IMG/VR virus record: IMGVR_UViG_3300042892_002029 | Span: 1-64,000 of that record | Length of the DNA: 64,000 nucleotides | From: a virus | Reading direction: 5' to 3' (one strand) | In this document: piece after piece, positions 8,917 through 18,555 of the stretch | How positions within the stretch are numbered: position 1 is the first letter of the stretch | Layout of the letters: every line of letters starts with the position of its first letter | Translations under genes and position numbers: made by a program | Notes under the pieces: model-generated | Told to the model about the DNA's origin: nothing | The model's input: only the letters and a program-made list of their open reading frames with translations | The model's database searches: none

Positions 8917-11439
8917 ATGAGAGTAATTAAAAGAAACGGTACTGATGAATTAGTTAAATTTGACAAAATTTCATCTAGAGTAAAAAAACAAACTTACGAT
9001 TTAGATAGAGATTATGTCGATGCTATGGAAGTGTCCAAAAAAGTAATTTCAGGTTTATATGATGGTGTTACATCAAAAGAATTAGATAAATTGGCGGCTG
9101 AAACTGCTGCCTCTTTAACTAGAATACATCCTGATTATTCTATATTGGCTGCTAGAATAGCAATCACATCGTTAAAAAAAGAAACTAATAAAAGTTTCAA
9201 AGATACAATTGAGAAATTGTATACATATGTTAATAAAAAAACTGGTGAAAATGCTGGGTTGATATCAGATGAAGTCTATAAGGTTGTTATGGACCATTCT
9301 GATAAAATCGAAGCAATGATTGTTCATGATAGAGATTTTAATTTTGATTACTTTGGATTTAAAACACTAGAGAAAGCTTATCTATTAAAAATTGATGGAA
9401 ACATTGGTGAGACACCACAACAATTATACATGAGGGTTTCAATAGGTATTTGGGGTGATAACTTAAAAGAAGTTCAAAAAACTTATGAAATGTTATCAAC
9501 TGGAGTATTCACACATGCAACACCAACATTATTTAATGCTGGGACTAAAAAACCACAACTATCATCTTGTTTCTTACTTGATGTTGATTCTGATTCAATT
9601 CATGGTATTTATAAAACTTTAGCAGACTGTGCTGCAATTTCACAATCAGCTGGTGGTATTGGATTAAACATTCACAAGGTTAGAGCTAAAGGTTCTTATA
9701 TTAAAGGGACTAATGGTGAATCAAATGGTATTGTACCTATGCTTAAAGTGTTTAACGAGACTGCACGTTACGTTGACCAAGGTGGTGGTAAAAGAAAAGG
9801 TTCTATAGCTGTTTATTTGGAACCATGGCATTCTGACATTAAAGATTTCATTAACTTGAAAAAGAATCATGGTAAAGAAGAAGCTAGAGCTAGAGATTTA
9901 TTTTTGGCTTTATGGGTTCCAGATTTATTTATGGAAAGAGTTGAAATAAATGGTAGTTGGACATTATTTGACCCAGCTGAAGTTCCAGGTTTAATTGATG
10001 CTGTTGATTCTGAAACAAATAAAGCGTTTACAACACTTTATGAGAAATATGAATCAGAAGGTAGAGGTGAAACTATTAGTGCAAGAGAACTTTGGTTACA
10101 CATTTTAGAAAATCAAATTGAGACAGGTGTTCCATATATTTTATATAAAGATGCAGCAAACAATAAATCAAACCAAAAGAATTTAGGAACTATTAAGTCA
10201 TCGAACTTATGTACTGAGATTATTGAATACACATCACCAGAAGAAACTGCCGTATGTAATTTAGCATCAATTGCATTACCTAAATTCGTTACTATACCTA
10301 GTGGTAAAACTAAATCTAGAGATAAAGGTTTAAGAACATTTGATTTTGATAAATTATATGAAGTATCTTACCAGGTTGCGGTTAACTTAAATAGAGTAAT
10401 TGACGTTAACTGGTACCCAACTGTTGAAACTGAACGTTCAAATATGAGACATAGACCAATTGGTATTGGTGTACAAGGTTTAGCTGATTTATTTGCAATG
10501 ATGGCTTTACCATTTGAAGATGATTTGGCTAAAAAATTAAATAATGATATATTTGAAACTATCTATTTTGCATCTATGACCGCATCAAAAGATATGGCTA
10601 AAAGACAATATAGAGCTGAAGTTAAAAGACTAAAAGAACAAGATTCTAATTTAGTTGTTGACAAAACCTTTGGTGCTTATTCATCATTTAACGGTTCACC
10701 ATTATCAGAAGGTATATTCCAATTTGATATGTGGGGTTTTAAATCTGATGAATTATCAGGAAGATGGGATTGGGATTCATTAAAAAAAGAAGTTATGATT
10801 TATGGTGTTACCAATTCATTACTATTAGCACCAATGCCAACAGCATCTACAGCTCAAATTTTAGGTAACAATGAGTGTTTCGAACCATTTACATCAAATA
10901 TATACAAGAGAAATGTTTTATCTGGTGAATTTGTAATGGTTAACAAACATTTAGTTTTAGACCTTATTGATTTAAACTTATGGAACGATGAGATTAGATT
11001 GTTAATGATTAAAGAAAATGGGTCAATCCAGAATATAGCACAAATTCCAGATAGTTTAAAAGAAGTGTATAAAACAGTTTGGGAAATGAAATCTGCAAAC
11101 TTAATTGATATGGCTGCTGATAGAGGTAAGTTCATTTGCCAATCTCAATCAATGAATTTATTTATGAGAGATGCAAATGTTGCTAAATTAAATAAAGCAT
11201 TATTCTACGGATGGAAAAAAGGTTTAAAAACTGGAATGTACTACTTGAGAAGTAATTCTAAAACACAAGCTAGACAATCATTAGGCGTTGATGATTCAAC
11301 AATTACTGAGATACCTAAAATTGAAACAACAATTCCGAAACCAATCAGTTCATCAATGAGTGCTGAAGAAATTGAGGCAATGAATGGGTTAACCTGTTCA
11401 ATAGATAATCCAGACGACTGCATTGCATGTGGTAGTTAA
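8917..11439 (+). CDS. nrdA: Ribonucleotide reductase class I, large subunit
   Basis: Catalytic subunit that reduces ribonucleoside diphosphates. An ATP-cone lies at the N-terminus (MRVIKRNGTDELVKFDKISSR). Active-site Cys are seen in LSSCFLLDVDSDS, NLCTEIIEY and AVCNLASIAL, and the C-terminal shuttle pair is in DDCIACGS. The long protein (840 aa) matches class Ia enzymes with an allosteric ATP cone. It ends at a strong terminator, which closes the replication block begun at gp32. No thioredoxin or glutaredoxin gene is visible in this window. Confidence 0.94.
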   Translation: MRVIKRNGTDELVKFDKISSRVKKQTYDLDRDYVDAMEVSKKVISGLYDGVTSKELDKLAAETAASLTRIHPDYSILAARIAITSLKKETNKSFKDTIEKLYTYVNKKTGENAGLISDEVYKVVMDHSDKIEAMIVHDRDFNFDYFGFKTLEKAYLLKIDGNIGETPQQLYMRVSIGIWGDNLKEVQKTYEMLSTGVFTHATPTLFNAGTKKPQLSSCFLLDVDSDSIHGIYKTLADCAAISQSAGGIGLNIHKVRAKGSYIKGTNGESNGIVPMLKVFNETARYVDQGGGKRKGSIAVYLEPWHSDIKDFINLKKNHGKEEARARDLFLALWVPDLFMERVEINGSWTLFDPAEVPGLIDAVDSETNKAFTTLYEKYESEGRGETISARELWLHILENQIETGVPYILYKDAANNKSNQKNLGTIKSSNLCTEIIEYTSPEETAVCNLASIALPKFVTIPSGKTKSRDKGLRTFDFDKLYEVSYQVAVNLNRVIDVNWYPTVETERSNMRHRPIGIGVQGLADLFAMMALPFEDDLAKKLNNDIFETIYFASMTASKDMAKRQYRAEVKRLKEQDSNLVVDKTFGAYSSFNGSPLSEGIFQFDMWGFKSDELSGRWDWDSLKKEVMIYGVTNSLLLAPMPTASTAQILGNNECFEPFTSNIYKRNVLSGEFVMVNKHLVLDLIDLNLWNDEIRLLMIKENGSIQNIAQIPDSLKEVYKTVWEMKSANLIDMAADRGKFICQSQSMNLFMRDANVAKLNKALFYGWKKGLKTGMYYLRSNSKTQARQSLGVDDSTITEIPKIETTIPKPISSSMSAEEIEAMNGLTCSIDNPDDCIACGS

Positions 11440-11441
11440 TT

Positions 11442-11466
11442 AAAGGGGCCTTGAGCCCCTTTTTTA
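11442..11466 (+). terminator. Rho-independent terminator after nrdA
   Basis: AAAGGGGC (11442-11449), loop CTTGA, GCCCCTTT (11455-11462), then more T. A GC-rich stem in a very AT-rich genome. Confidence 0.9.
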
Positions 11467-11496
11467 TTTTAGTATTTATAATTTTTATTTTTATGT

Positions 11497-11506
11497 GATA
11501 TTTATA
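11497..11506 (+). promoter_or_regulatory. Class 2 (ATATTTATA) promoter motif before gp25
   Basis: GATATTTATA begins 24 bases before the gp25 ATG and directly follows the nrdA terminator, so a promoter is required here. A related copy, GTATTTATA, lies at 11472-11480. Confidence 0.6.
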
Positions 11507-11520
11507 ATAAATTAATTACA

Positions 11521-11910
11521 ATGGCAGAAAATTATAAATTTATAAATATTGACTTCCCTTTTCAAGAAAGTAAAGAAGGGTTTTTCTTAAACTTAAACAA
11601 TGTTGATTCAAAAGCTATTAGAGCTGATTTAATGCATTTGTTATTAACTAGAAAGGGTGAACGATTCTATAACCCAGAATTTGGTACAGATTTACTAAAA
11701 TTTATATATGAACCAAACGATACTTTAACTTATTCAGATATTAAATTAGATATTCAAACAACTGTTAAAAGATATATTCCAAACTTAAATGTTGATAATA
11801 TTACAGTTACTGCTAATCCAGAAAATGAATACAAAGCTGATATATTAATAGATTATACTATAACTGACGATGTATTCCAAGAAAGTGATTTTATAATTAT
11901 AACTTTATAA
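11521..11910 (+). CDS. Baseplate wedge protein, T4 gp25-like
   Basis: Structural protein of the contractile-tail baseplate, related to lysozyme-like gp25/GPW and to T6SS TssE. The family core is visible as LLLTRKGERFYNPEFGTDLLKFIYEPND (read here in two parts, ~42-55 and ~56-70), which holds the R-x-G-E-R and P-x-F-G motifs. The length of 129 aa matches T4 gp25 (132 aa). It is the first gene of the tail block, just before gp6, the same order as in many myoviruses. A class 2 motif precedes it. Confidence 0.9.
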   Translation: MAENYKFINIDFPFQESKEGFFLNLNNVDSKAIRADLMHLLLTRKGERFYNPEFGTDLLKFIYEPNDTLTYSDIKLDIQTTVKRYIPNLNVDNITVTANPENEYKADILIDYTITDDVFQESDFIIITL

Positions 11911-11975
11911 TTAAACTATCTTAACTAATAAAAAATAAAAAAGTACGCAAGTATTTTCTAAAATTTTCTTTTAAT

Positions 11976-11985
11976 TATATTTATA
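11976..11985 (+). promoter_or_regulatory. Class 2 (ATATTTATA) promoter motif before gp6
   Basis: TATATTTATA begins exactly 24 bases before the gp6 ATG, the same offset as at gp25. The repeated spacing supports a real signal. Confidence 0.6.
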
Positions 11986-11999
11986 ATAAAAAGAAAAAT

Positions 12000-13820
12000 A
12001 TGGCAAATCAAGGAATATCATATAATGCTAGAAACTTCGTAGATGTAAGAAGTGAATTAATAAACTTCGTAAAACAATATTACCCAGATATCTTTAGTGA
12101 TTATAATGATGCATCTGTAGGTATGATGTTAATAGAATTGAATGCAGCTGTTGGTGATATATTATCATTTCACACAGATAGGATGTTTCAAGAAACGCAA
12201 ATTGATTTTGCACAAGAGAGAAGTTCAATCTTATCAATGGCTAGAACTTATGGGTTAAAAGTCCCTGGTAAAAGACCATCAGTATCTATTGTTGACTTCA
12301 CATGTGTTGTTCCAACACTTGGTAATAGTTTTGATGTTAGATACGCACCATTAATCAGACAGGGTTCACAAGTTACGGGTGCTGGTAAAGTATTTGAGGC
12401 ACAAGATGATATTGATTTTTCATCACCATTTACAACAGGTGGAATACCAAATAGATTAATAGAACCAAATGTTGATTCAAATGGTAATATATTGAGTTAT
12501 AAGTTAACTAAAAGAGAAATGGTTATGAATGGTATAACTAGATATTTTAAGAAAGTTTTAACTGCATCAGATGTGAAACCATTTTTTGAAATTGTATTAC
12601 CAGAAACAGATGTATTATCAGTTAGCTCAATAATAACTTTAGATGGTACTAATTATAACGGAATCCCATCACTAGACCAATTCTTAAATGAAGATTTAAG
12701 ATGGTTTGAAATGGATGCATTAGCTGATGATTTAATTTTTATACCAGATAATTCAGCAATAAGTGATAATCCAGGTATTAAACCAGGTAAATATAAAAGA
12801 GTTGTACAAAAATTTTTAACAGAATATACTGACAATGGGTATATGAAACTTATTTTTGGTGGTGGTACGCAAGATATTAGTTCTTTATCTGAATTTGGTG
12901 TTGACCCAGCTTTGGTCTCTAAAATTGGTGATTTCATTAATAACTCATCATTAGGTGTGACACCAACAGCAAACCGAACTATGTTTATTAAATATAGAAC
13001 AGGTGGTGGTTCAGCAACTAATATTGGTTCAAATGTTTTAACTTCATTAGGTATTGCTAGTATAACTGTAGGGGGGCCAACAGCAGCTATGAATACTAGT
13101 GTTAGAAACTCAATAAGAGTTAATAATCCAATACCAGCTTTAGGTGGTAAAGATGAACCATCAGTTGAAGAATTAAGAAACTTAGTTAGATATAATTTCT
13201 CATCTCAAAATAGAGCTGTAACAATAACTGATTACCAAACTAGAATTGCATTAATGCCAGGTGAATTTGGAACACCATTTAGATGTAGTGTATTTGAAGA
13301 ACAAAATAAAATTAAAATTTATACTGTTGGTTTAGATAGTAAGGGTAACCTAACAAGTCAATCAACAAGTACATTACAAAAAAATATTGCAACATATTTA
13401 TCAGATTATAGAATGATAAATGATTATATTGAGATTAGTAATTCTAAAATTATTAATTTAGGGTTCGAACTTGATTTAGTTATTGATAAACAATTCCCAC
13501 AATCTCAAATTACAAGTGAGGCTATAAATAAAACAAAAGCATATTTTGATATTAATAAATGGAATATGGGTGAAGATATATATTTAGCTAAATTAGTTGA
13601 AACGATAAATAACATATCTGGTGTTTTAAATGTGGTTGAAATTAGAGCATATAATAAAGTTGGTGGTGCATATTATTCATCAAATCAAATCTCACAAGCA
13701 TATATTGATGATGAGACTAGACAAATTGATTTATTAGGTGAAAATAAAATATATGGTGAACCTAATGGTATGTTTGAAATAAAAAGACCAGATGTTGACA
13801 TTAAAGTAAGAGTTAAGTAA
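12000..13820 (+). CDS. Baseplate wedge protein, T4 gp6 / baseplate J-like
   Basis: Forms the inner baseplate ring that links gp25 and gp7-type partners. The N-terminal part (NFVDVRSELINFVKQYYPDIF, then SVGMMLIELNAAVGDILSFHTDRMFQE) is the hallmark of gp6-like wedge proteins, and the middle VEELRNLVRYNFSSQNRAVTITDYQ is the baseplate J motif with the Q/RAVT(I)xDY core. The length, 606 aa, is near T4 gp6 (660 aa). It follows gp25 and starts the run of baseplate and tail genes. Confidence 0.9.
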   Translation: MANQGISYNARNFVDVRSELINFVKQYYPDIFSDYNDASVGMMLIELNAAVGDILSFHTDRMFQETQIDFAQERSSILSMARTYGLKVPGKRPSVSIVDFTCVVPTLGNSFDVRYAPLIRQGSQVTGAGKVFEAQDDIDFSSPFTTGGIPNRLIEPNVDSNGNILSYKLTKREMVMNGITRYFKKVLTASDVKPFFEIVLPETDVLSVSSIITLDGTNYNGIPSLDQFLNEDLRWFEMDALADDLIFIPDNSAISDNPGIKPGKYKRVVQKFLTEYTDNGYMKLIFGGGTQDISSLSEFGVDPALVSKIGDFINNSSLGVTPTANRTMFIKYRTGGGSATNIGSNVLTSLGIASITVGGPTAAMNTSVRNSIRVNNPIPALGGKDEPSVEELRNLVRYNFSSQNRAVTITDYQTRIALMPGEFGTPFRCSVFEEQNKIKIYTVGLDSKGNLTSQSTSTLQKNIATYLSDYRMINDYIEISNSKIINLGFELDLVIDKQFPQSQITSEAINKTKAYFDINKWNMGEDIYLAKLVETINNISGVLNVVEIRAYNKVGGAYYSSNQISQAYIDDETRQIDLLGENKIYGEPNGMFEIKRPDVDIKVRVK

Positions 13821-13862
13821 TTTACTTTTTAAGTAAAAAAGCTTATTTTTAAATAAAAAAAT

Positions 13863-14213
13863 ATGGGTTGTAATTGTAAAAACACTTCAGTTGACTTACA
13901 AAGTCAAAAAATAGAAACTAAAAGTAAAAATAAAATAGTTAATAGTATTCTTAATTTTATAACTTTTTTACTAGTATTTAGTATAGCAATAGTAGTTGTT
14001 ATACCATTTGTTATTTATGTTTTATTCAAATCAATTGTATTGAGAGATAATACTGTAAATATGTCTAGCTTATTTTTAAAGTTTGCTAAAAAATTAATGG
14101 AAAAAGATAATGATGACGATGATGATGATGAATTGGATTATGAATTATATGATAACAGTGATTACGAATTAACAGATGTCGATACTGTTAATAATTTAGA
14201 AACAATTAAATAA
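13863..14213 (+). CDS. Small single-pass membrane protein in the baseplate cluster, 116 aa
   Basis: Starts MGCNCKN, then a strong hydrophobic helix at about residues 30-58 (ILNFITFLLVFSIAIVVVIPFVIYVLF), and ends in a very acidic tail of Asp runs (near residues 85-95). It abuts the next gene with no gap (stop TAA 14211-14213, next ATG 14214). A membrane protein inside a baseplate operon is unexpected. It could be a chaperone-like or injection-related membrane component, or a hydrophobic tail part. I do not recognise a family. Confidence 0.6.
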   Translation: MGCNCKNTSVDLQSQKIETKSKNKIVNSILNFITFLLVFSIAIVVVIPFVIYVLFKSIVLRDNTVNMSSLFLKFAKKLMEKDNDDDDDDELDYELYDNSDYELTDVDTVNNLETIK

Positions 14214-17200
14214 ATGTCAAATATTAGATTAAGAACAACACCAGGTGGTGAGGATAAATTTTTAAATTTAAACATAGACCAAAAGTTTGATTTTATTGAA
14301 ATATTATCACTAACTTTAAGGCAAGAAGAAGTATATCAGAATTTTTGTTCTGATTATGGTGTTGTAGTTGGTAGGGTTACAGTTAATAATGGCTTTGGTG
14401 TACCAAACGCTAAGGTTTCTATATTCATACCAATTGATGATATTGATAAAGAAAATTCACAAATATTTGGGTTATATCCATACGAACAGGTTAGTGATAG
14501 GAACTCAGATGGTTTAAGATATAACTTATTACCAAAAACAAATGAAACTAAAAATGATTGTTATGTGCCAATAGGTTCCTTTCCAAATAAAAGAGAAGTT
14601 CAGGACAATGATGATTTATTATATGTTTATTGTAAATACTATAAGTTTACAACAACAACAAACCAATCTGGTGATTATATGTTTTTTGGTGTACCATTAG
14701 GTGCTTACCAAGCACACGCTGACGTTGATATGTCAGATATTGGTATATTAACACAAGAACCATATGACTTTATACGAGAAGGTTATAATGAAAAATTATT
14801 TGAGAGTACATCAAAATATAAAGAAGGTACTAATTTAAATACATTAACACAATTAAAGAGTAGAACACCAGTAAGTATTAACGTACAACCATTCTGGGGT
14901 GATGTTGATAATTGCCAAATTGGTATTAATCGATTAGATATTGATTTAGCCACTAATATAAAACCACATGCTATTTTCATGGGTAGTATAATTAGTGATA
15001 GTGAAAAAAAAGGAATAAATAAGAAATGTCGACCTAAAAAAAATATGGGTAACCTTGATGATATGGTTACTGGTTCTGGAAGGGTTGAAATGATTAGAAA
15101 AGCATCAGATGGTTCTACCGAAAGATATGATGTACTTGGTGGTGATGTTATTGATGAAGATGGAACTTGGGCTTACCAAGTACCAATGAATCTAGATTAT
15201 ATCATAACAGATGAATTTGGTAACCTAGTACCAACCGATGATGAATCGAAAGGTTTACCAACTAGAGCTAAAGTAAGATTTAGAGTTAAAATGAATACTA
15301 CAGGTGGTGAAGGTAGATTAAGAACTAGAGCTAGTTATTTAATCCCACACGCACCAGATACAGCTTTAGAAGCTGACTATACGTTTGATGAAAGAACTAA
15401 AGACACTAGTTTCACTAATTTATATTGGAATAAAATATATACAGTATCTAATCACATAACTAGAGTTCAAAAAAATTGTGCAGACAGTACAGCTTGCTCA
15501 ACAAATAGGAATTTTTTAGGAATTAAAAATGTAGATGATGGTGAAAAATCACCATTTCCATTTAATAAGTTAACAACTGCTGGTAGTGCACTTGCACCAT
15601 TATTTTCAATATTATGTATTGTATTCAGTATATTTGGGACTATTTTATATGCTATAAATAAAGTAATAGGGTTAATAAATAATATAATTGAAATACTTAA
15701 TTCATTATTCTCGATAAACTATATAGGTTACATATTAATAGGTTGTAATGATGATAAATATTGTATTGGTTGTAATACTGCTAATCCTGGTTACCCACCT
15801 CCAACAACTGAACAACCTAATATACCAGACCCAGATAATGAGATATGGTTAAACTGTATAACTACTGTTTTAGCTGATGCATTAGGTCTTTTAAAATTCG
15901 ATTTTTATAATGATTGGGTTAATGGAACATTATACGCTTATTTATTAAAATATAAAACAAAAAGGAAAGGTAAAGGTAGGGAAGTTTTTTGTGATTATGA
16001 TTGTGAAGATGATATAAACGGTGTAGATAATAACCAAGATGGGGTTGAGGACAATAGATGTAGAACTATATCAATAGTTGATACATGTACAGTAGCAACA
16101 CCACAAAGTTCGAGTACGGTGGGTGCACCATTTAATGATGTAAATAGTTTAAAAGATGATGAAATACGTGAAGGTTTAATCAAAAAAGATAATGTTGAAG
16201 GTGAATTATATTATGCTGCTATGTCAAAAAATAATATAAGATTATACTCAACAAAGATAGTTAGTCTAGGTGCTGTATTCGATTGTGACTGGCAAGGTGC
16301 TCCTAAATTTTATAGATATTTGGTTGACACAACGTATAACATCCCACCATTAACACCAGAGTATTATTTACCAAACGAACAACCATATCCAAATGAAATA
16401 CAAGAATCTGGGTGGGATACACCTGGAAGTAGTTCAGGTTCTTTAATTGCGAAAATAACATGTTTAGGTGTTGGAACTGATTCAGATAATTGTAATAATA
16501 TTAAAAGGTTATGTGAATTAGGAATGGGTACAGATGAAGATAGAAGAGACCCAACAACTGGTCTTGGAACACCAGTTGATAATAGAATAACAAATGCTGA
16601 TATCGAAAATCCATGGGTTAGAGGTGCATTTACATATTTAAATTACCCAACAGTATTAAATAACATACCATTAGTTTTTATAGACAATGGTGGTAGTATC
16701 AATTACCAAGACCAATATTATAAAACATTTAGAGGTTATGATACTTTAACATCACAAAACCCATCATTATGGTTCTTTAAAAATTCACTTTATTTCTATT
16801 TTGGGTTAATTCCAGGTAATAGTGCGTTACAAAAAATGTTACTGAGATATTTCCCAGTTTGTATAAAAAGTGAAAAATCAGATTTAGCAATTATAATAGA
16901 TAATATTCTTGATGATAATATCATTGGACTTGGTACTGGTCAAATAGAATTTCATATTGAAGGTGGTGTTGGTCCATATACTTATCAGTGGTTAGGACCA
17001 AATTACAATGGTTTACAATACCAATGCCCAAGTCCAGACGGAACATTATCACAAACTGATTGTGGAAACGCAGATGGTAGCCAATTTAACTTAGATAATT
17101 TATTAGGTGGTGAATATACTTTAGTTGTTTCAGATTCTGGTGGTTTAAATGCTACCACAACAGTAACAGTTTCTGGTATTGATGGTGTACAATGTCAAGT

Positions 17201-18554
17201 AAACCCATCACCAAGTAACGCAAGTGGTAATGGTAAAATATCAATAACCATAAATGGTGGTGTTGCCCCATATAATATTGAAATCCAAGGTGTGACTGAT
17301 GGTTCATTTAACCAACAAATGAGCACACCACAAAATACATATTGTTATGGTAACTGTACAGGACCAAATGATATCCCAAATGCGACAAATCTATTACCAC
17401 CAGGTGAATATATCGTTACAGTAATAGATAGTGGTATACAAGCGATTATAGGTGGTCAACAAACAACAATTAATACTGAGTGTTCAGATTATGTATTAAT
17501 AACACAACCATTAAATATTACAATACAACCAGTAGTTTCTGATGCAACTTGTTATAATGGGTTTGGTAATGGTCAAGTTACATTAGTTGGTGGTATACCA
17601 CCGTATGATATCGAATGGATATTAACAGCTAGTAACAACCCTAATAATCAAGGGTTAGTTTCATCAATAGTAAGTACAAATATATTAGCAAATGAATTAC
17701 CAGCGGGGTCTTATACAATTAATATTATTGATTTAGCTGGTAATACTGAAAGTGCAACAGTTGTGATTAACGAACCACCAGAGACTTTAATTTCAGCACA
17801 AACATACCCACCTGGTTGTGCATTAAGCTCAAGTGGTAGTATTCAATTAACAATTAACGGTCAAACACCACCATACTCAGTAGAGGTTATTGGTGATGTA
17901 AATCAAATGTTATTAAACCAACCAAATGGTATTATCAATGTAGATGGATTGAAGGCTAGTCAAACACCATATGTAGTAACAGTGACTGACCAAAACAATT
18001 GTCAAGTTTCAGAAAATTATGTTGTACCGTTCCCACTATATGGTGAGTTATATGTTAGAGCATTCTCATTTAGTTATAATATAGGTGGGGTTGACCTTAG
18101 TAGAATAATTATTAGATTCAAGGGTGGACATGGTGGTCCTTACCATTTCAGATTACCAAATGGTAACTGGATTAATTTAGGTAACCCATACACTCAAAAT
18201 TTACCAGTGAGTTCATATTTAACAAACAATTCGGATTATTCAGTATATGAATCAACAACGCAAATAGATAATTTACCAACATATGAGTTCCAATTCTGGG
18301 CTAGTGACGCACCAGGTGGTGTTGCACACTACCCATTACAGTTTGATTATTATTTAACTGATGGTAATCAACAAAATACATATGCGATGTTTAGAGCTAA
18401 AATGGCTTTAACAAATACTGGTACAAATGGTGGTGCGCAAGATTCTAATTATGGGACTAATAGTCCTTATGGATGTTATTCATATAAAAATAATAACGGA
18501 ACCGCAGTTAATGGTTCAGCACCACAAGGGGTATTATTAACACAACCTAATTAA
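14214..18554 (+). CDS. Giant tail/baseplate protein with SprB-like/PKD-like repeats, 1446 aa
   Basis: The N-terminal ~200 residues look like a carboxypeptidase-regulatory or Ig-like fold (VVVGRVTVNNGFGVPNAKVSIFIP). A hydrophobic stretch near 462-505 could sit in a membrane or a protein core. From about residue 900 there are at least four repeats of the SprB/PKD pattern, G-x-(I/V)-x-(I/L/V)-x-(I)-x-GG-x-x-PY-x-(I/Y)-x-W...L-x-x-G-x-Y-x-(V)-x-(V)-x-D, near residues 905, 1005, 1118 and 1206. These repeats are known from Bacteroidota surface adhesins such as SprB. The C-terminus is a separate beta-rich domain. It lies directly after gp6 in the tail operon, so a virion adhesin or baseplate-spike role is likely. 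Confidence 0.75.
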   Translation: MSNIRLRTTPGGEDKFLNLNIDQKFDFIEILSLTLRQEEVYQNFCSDYGVVVGRVTVNNGFGVPNAKVSIFIPIDDIDKENSQIFGLYPYEQVSDRNSDGLRYNLLPKTNETKNDCYVPIGSFPNKREVQDNDDLLYVYCKYYKFTTTTNQSGDYMFFGVPLGAYQAHADVDMSDIGILTQEPYDFIREGYNEKLFESTSKYKEGTNLNTLTQLKSRTPVSINVQPFWGDVDNCQIGINRLDIDLATNIKPHAIFMGSIISDSEKKGINKKCRPKKNMGNLDDMVTGSGRVEMIRKASDGSTERYDVLGGDVIDEDGTWAYQVPMNLDYIITDEFGNLVPTDDESKGLPTRAKVRFRVKMNTTGGEGRLRTRASYLIPHAPDTALEADYTFDERTKDTSFTNLYWNKIYTVSNHITRVQKNCADSTACSTNRNFLGIKNVDDGEKSPFPFNKLTTAGSALAPLFSILCIVFSIFGTILYAINKVIGLINNIIEILNSLFSINYIGYILIGCNDDKYCIGCNTANPGYPPPTTEQPNIPDPDNEIWLNCITTVLADALGLLKFDFYNDWVNGTLYAYLLKYKTKRKGKGREVFCDYDCEDDINGVDNNQDGVEDNRCRTISIVDTCTVATPQSSSTVGAPFNDVNSLKDDEIREGLIKKDNVEGELYYAAMSKNNIRLYSTKIVSLGAVFDCDWQGAPKFYRYLVDTTYNIPPLTPEYYLPNEQPYPNEIQESGWDTPGSSSGSLIAKITCLGVGTDSDNCNNIKRLCELGMGTDEDRRDPTTGLGTPVDNRITNADIENPWVRGAFTYLNYPTVLNNIPLVFIDNGGSINYQDQYYKTFRGYDTLTSQNPSLWFFKNSLYFYFGLIPGNSALQKMLLRYFPVCIKSEKSDLAIIIDNILDDNIIGLGTGQIEFHIEGGVGPYTYQWLGPNYNGLQYQCPSPDGTLSQTDCGNADGSQFNLDNLLGGEYTLVVSDSGGLNATTTVTVSGIDGVQCQVNPSPSNASGNGKISITINGGVAPYNIEIQGVTDGSFNQQMSTPQNTYCYGNCTGPNDIPNATNLLPPGEYIVTVIDSGIQAIIGGQQTTINTECSDYVLITQPLNITIQPVVSDATCYNGFGNGQVTLVGGIPPYDIEWILTASNNPNNQGLVSSIVSTNILANELPAGSYTINIIDLAGNTESATVVINEPPETLISAQTYPPGCALSSSGSIQLTINGQTPPYSVEVIGDVNQMLLNQPNGIINVDGLKASQTPYVVTVTDQNNCQVSENYVVPFPLYGELYVRAFSFSYNIGGVDLSRIIIRFKGGHGGPYHFRLPNGNWINLGNPYTQNLPVSSYLTNNSDYSVYESTTQIDNLPTYEFQFWASDAPGGVAHYPLQFDYYLTDGNQQNTYAMFRAKMALTNTGTNGGAQDSNYGTNSPYGCYSYKNNNGTAVNGSAPQGVLLTQPN

Positions 18555-18555
18555 T

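Noticed and set aside
11497-11985. T4-type late promoter TATAAATA
   Set aside because: TATATTTATA contains TATAAATA on the opposite strand, but relative to the genes the motif always reads ATATTTATA, also for minus-strand genes, so it is not the T4 late box in the T4 orientation.
13821-13862. Terminator between gp6 and the next gene
   Set aside because: TTACTT/AAGTAA and TTATTT/AAATAA can form weak hairpins, but they are followed by A runs rather than T runs on the coding strand, and the genes look co-transcribed.
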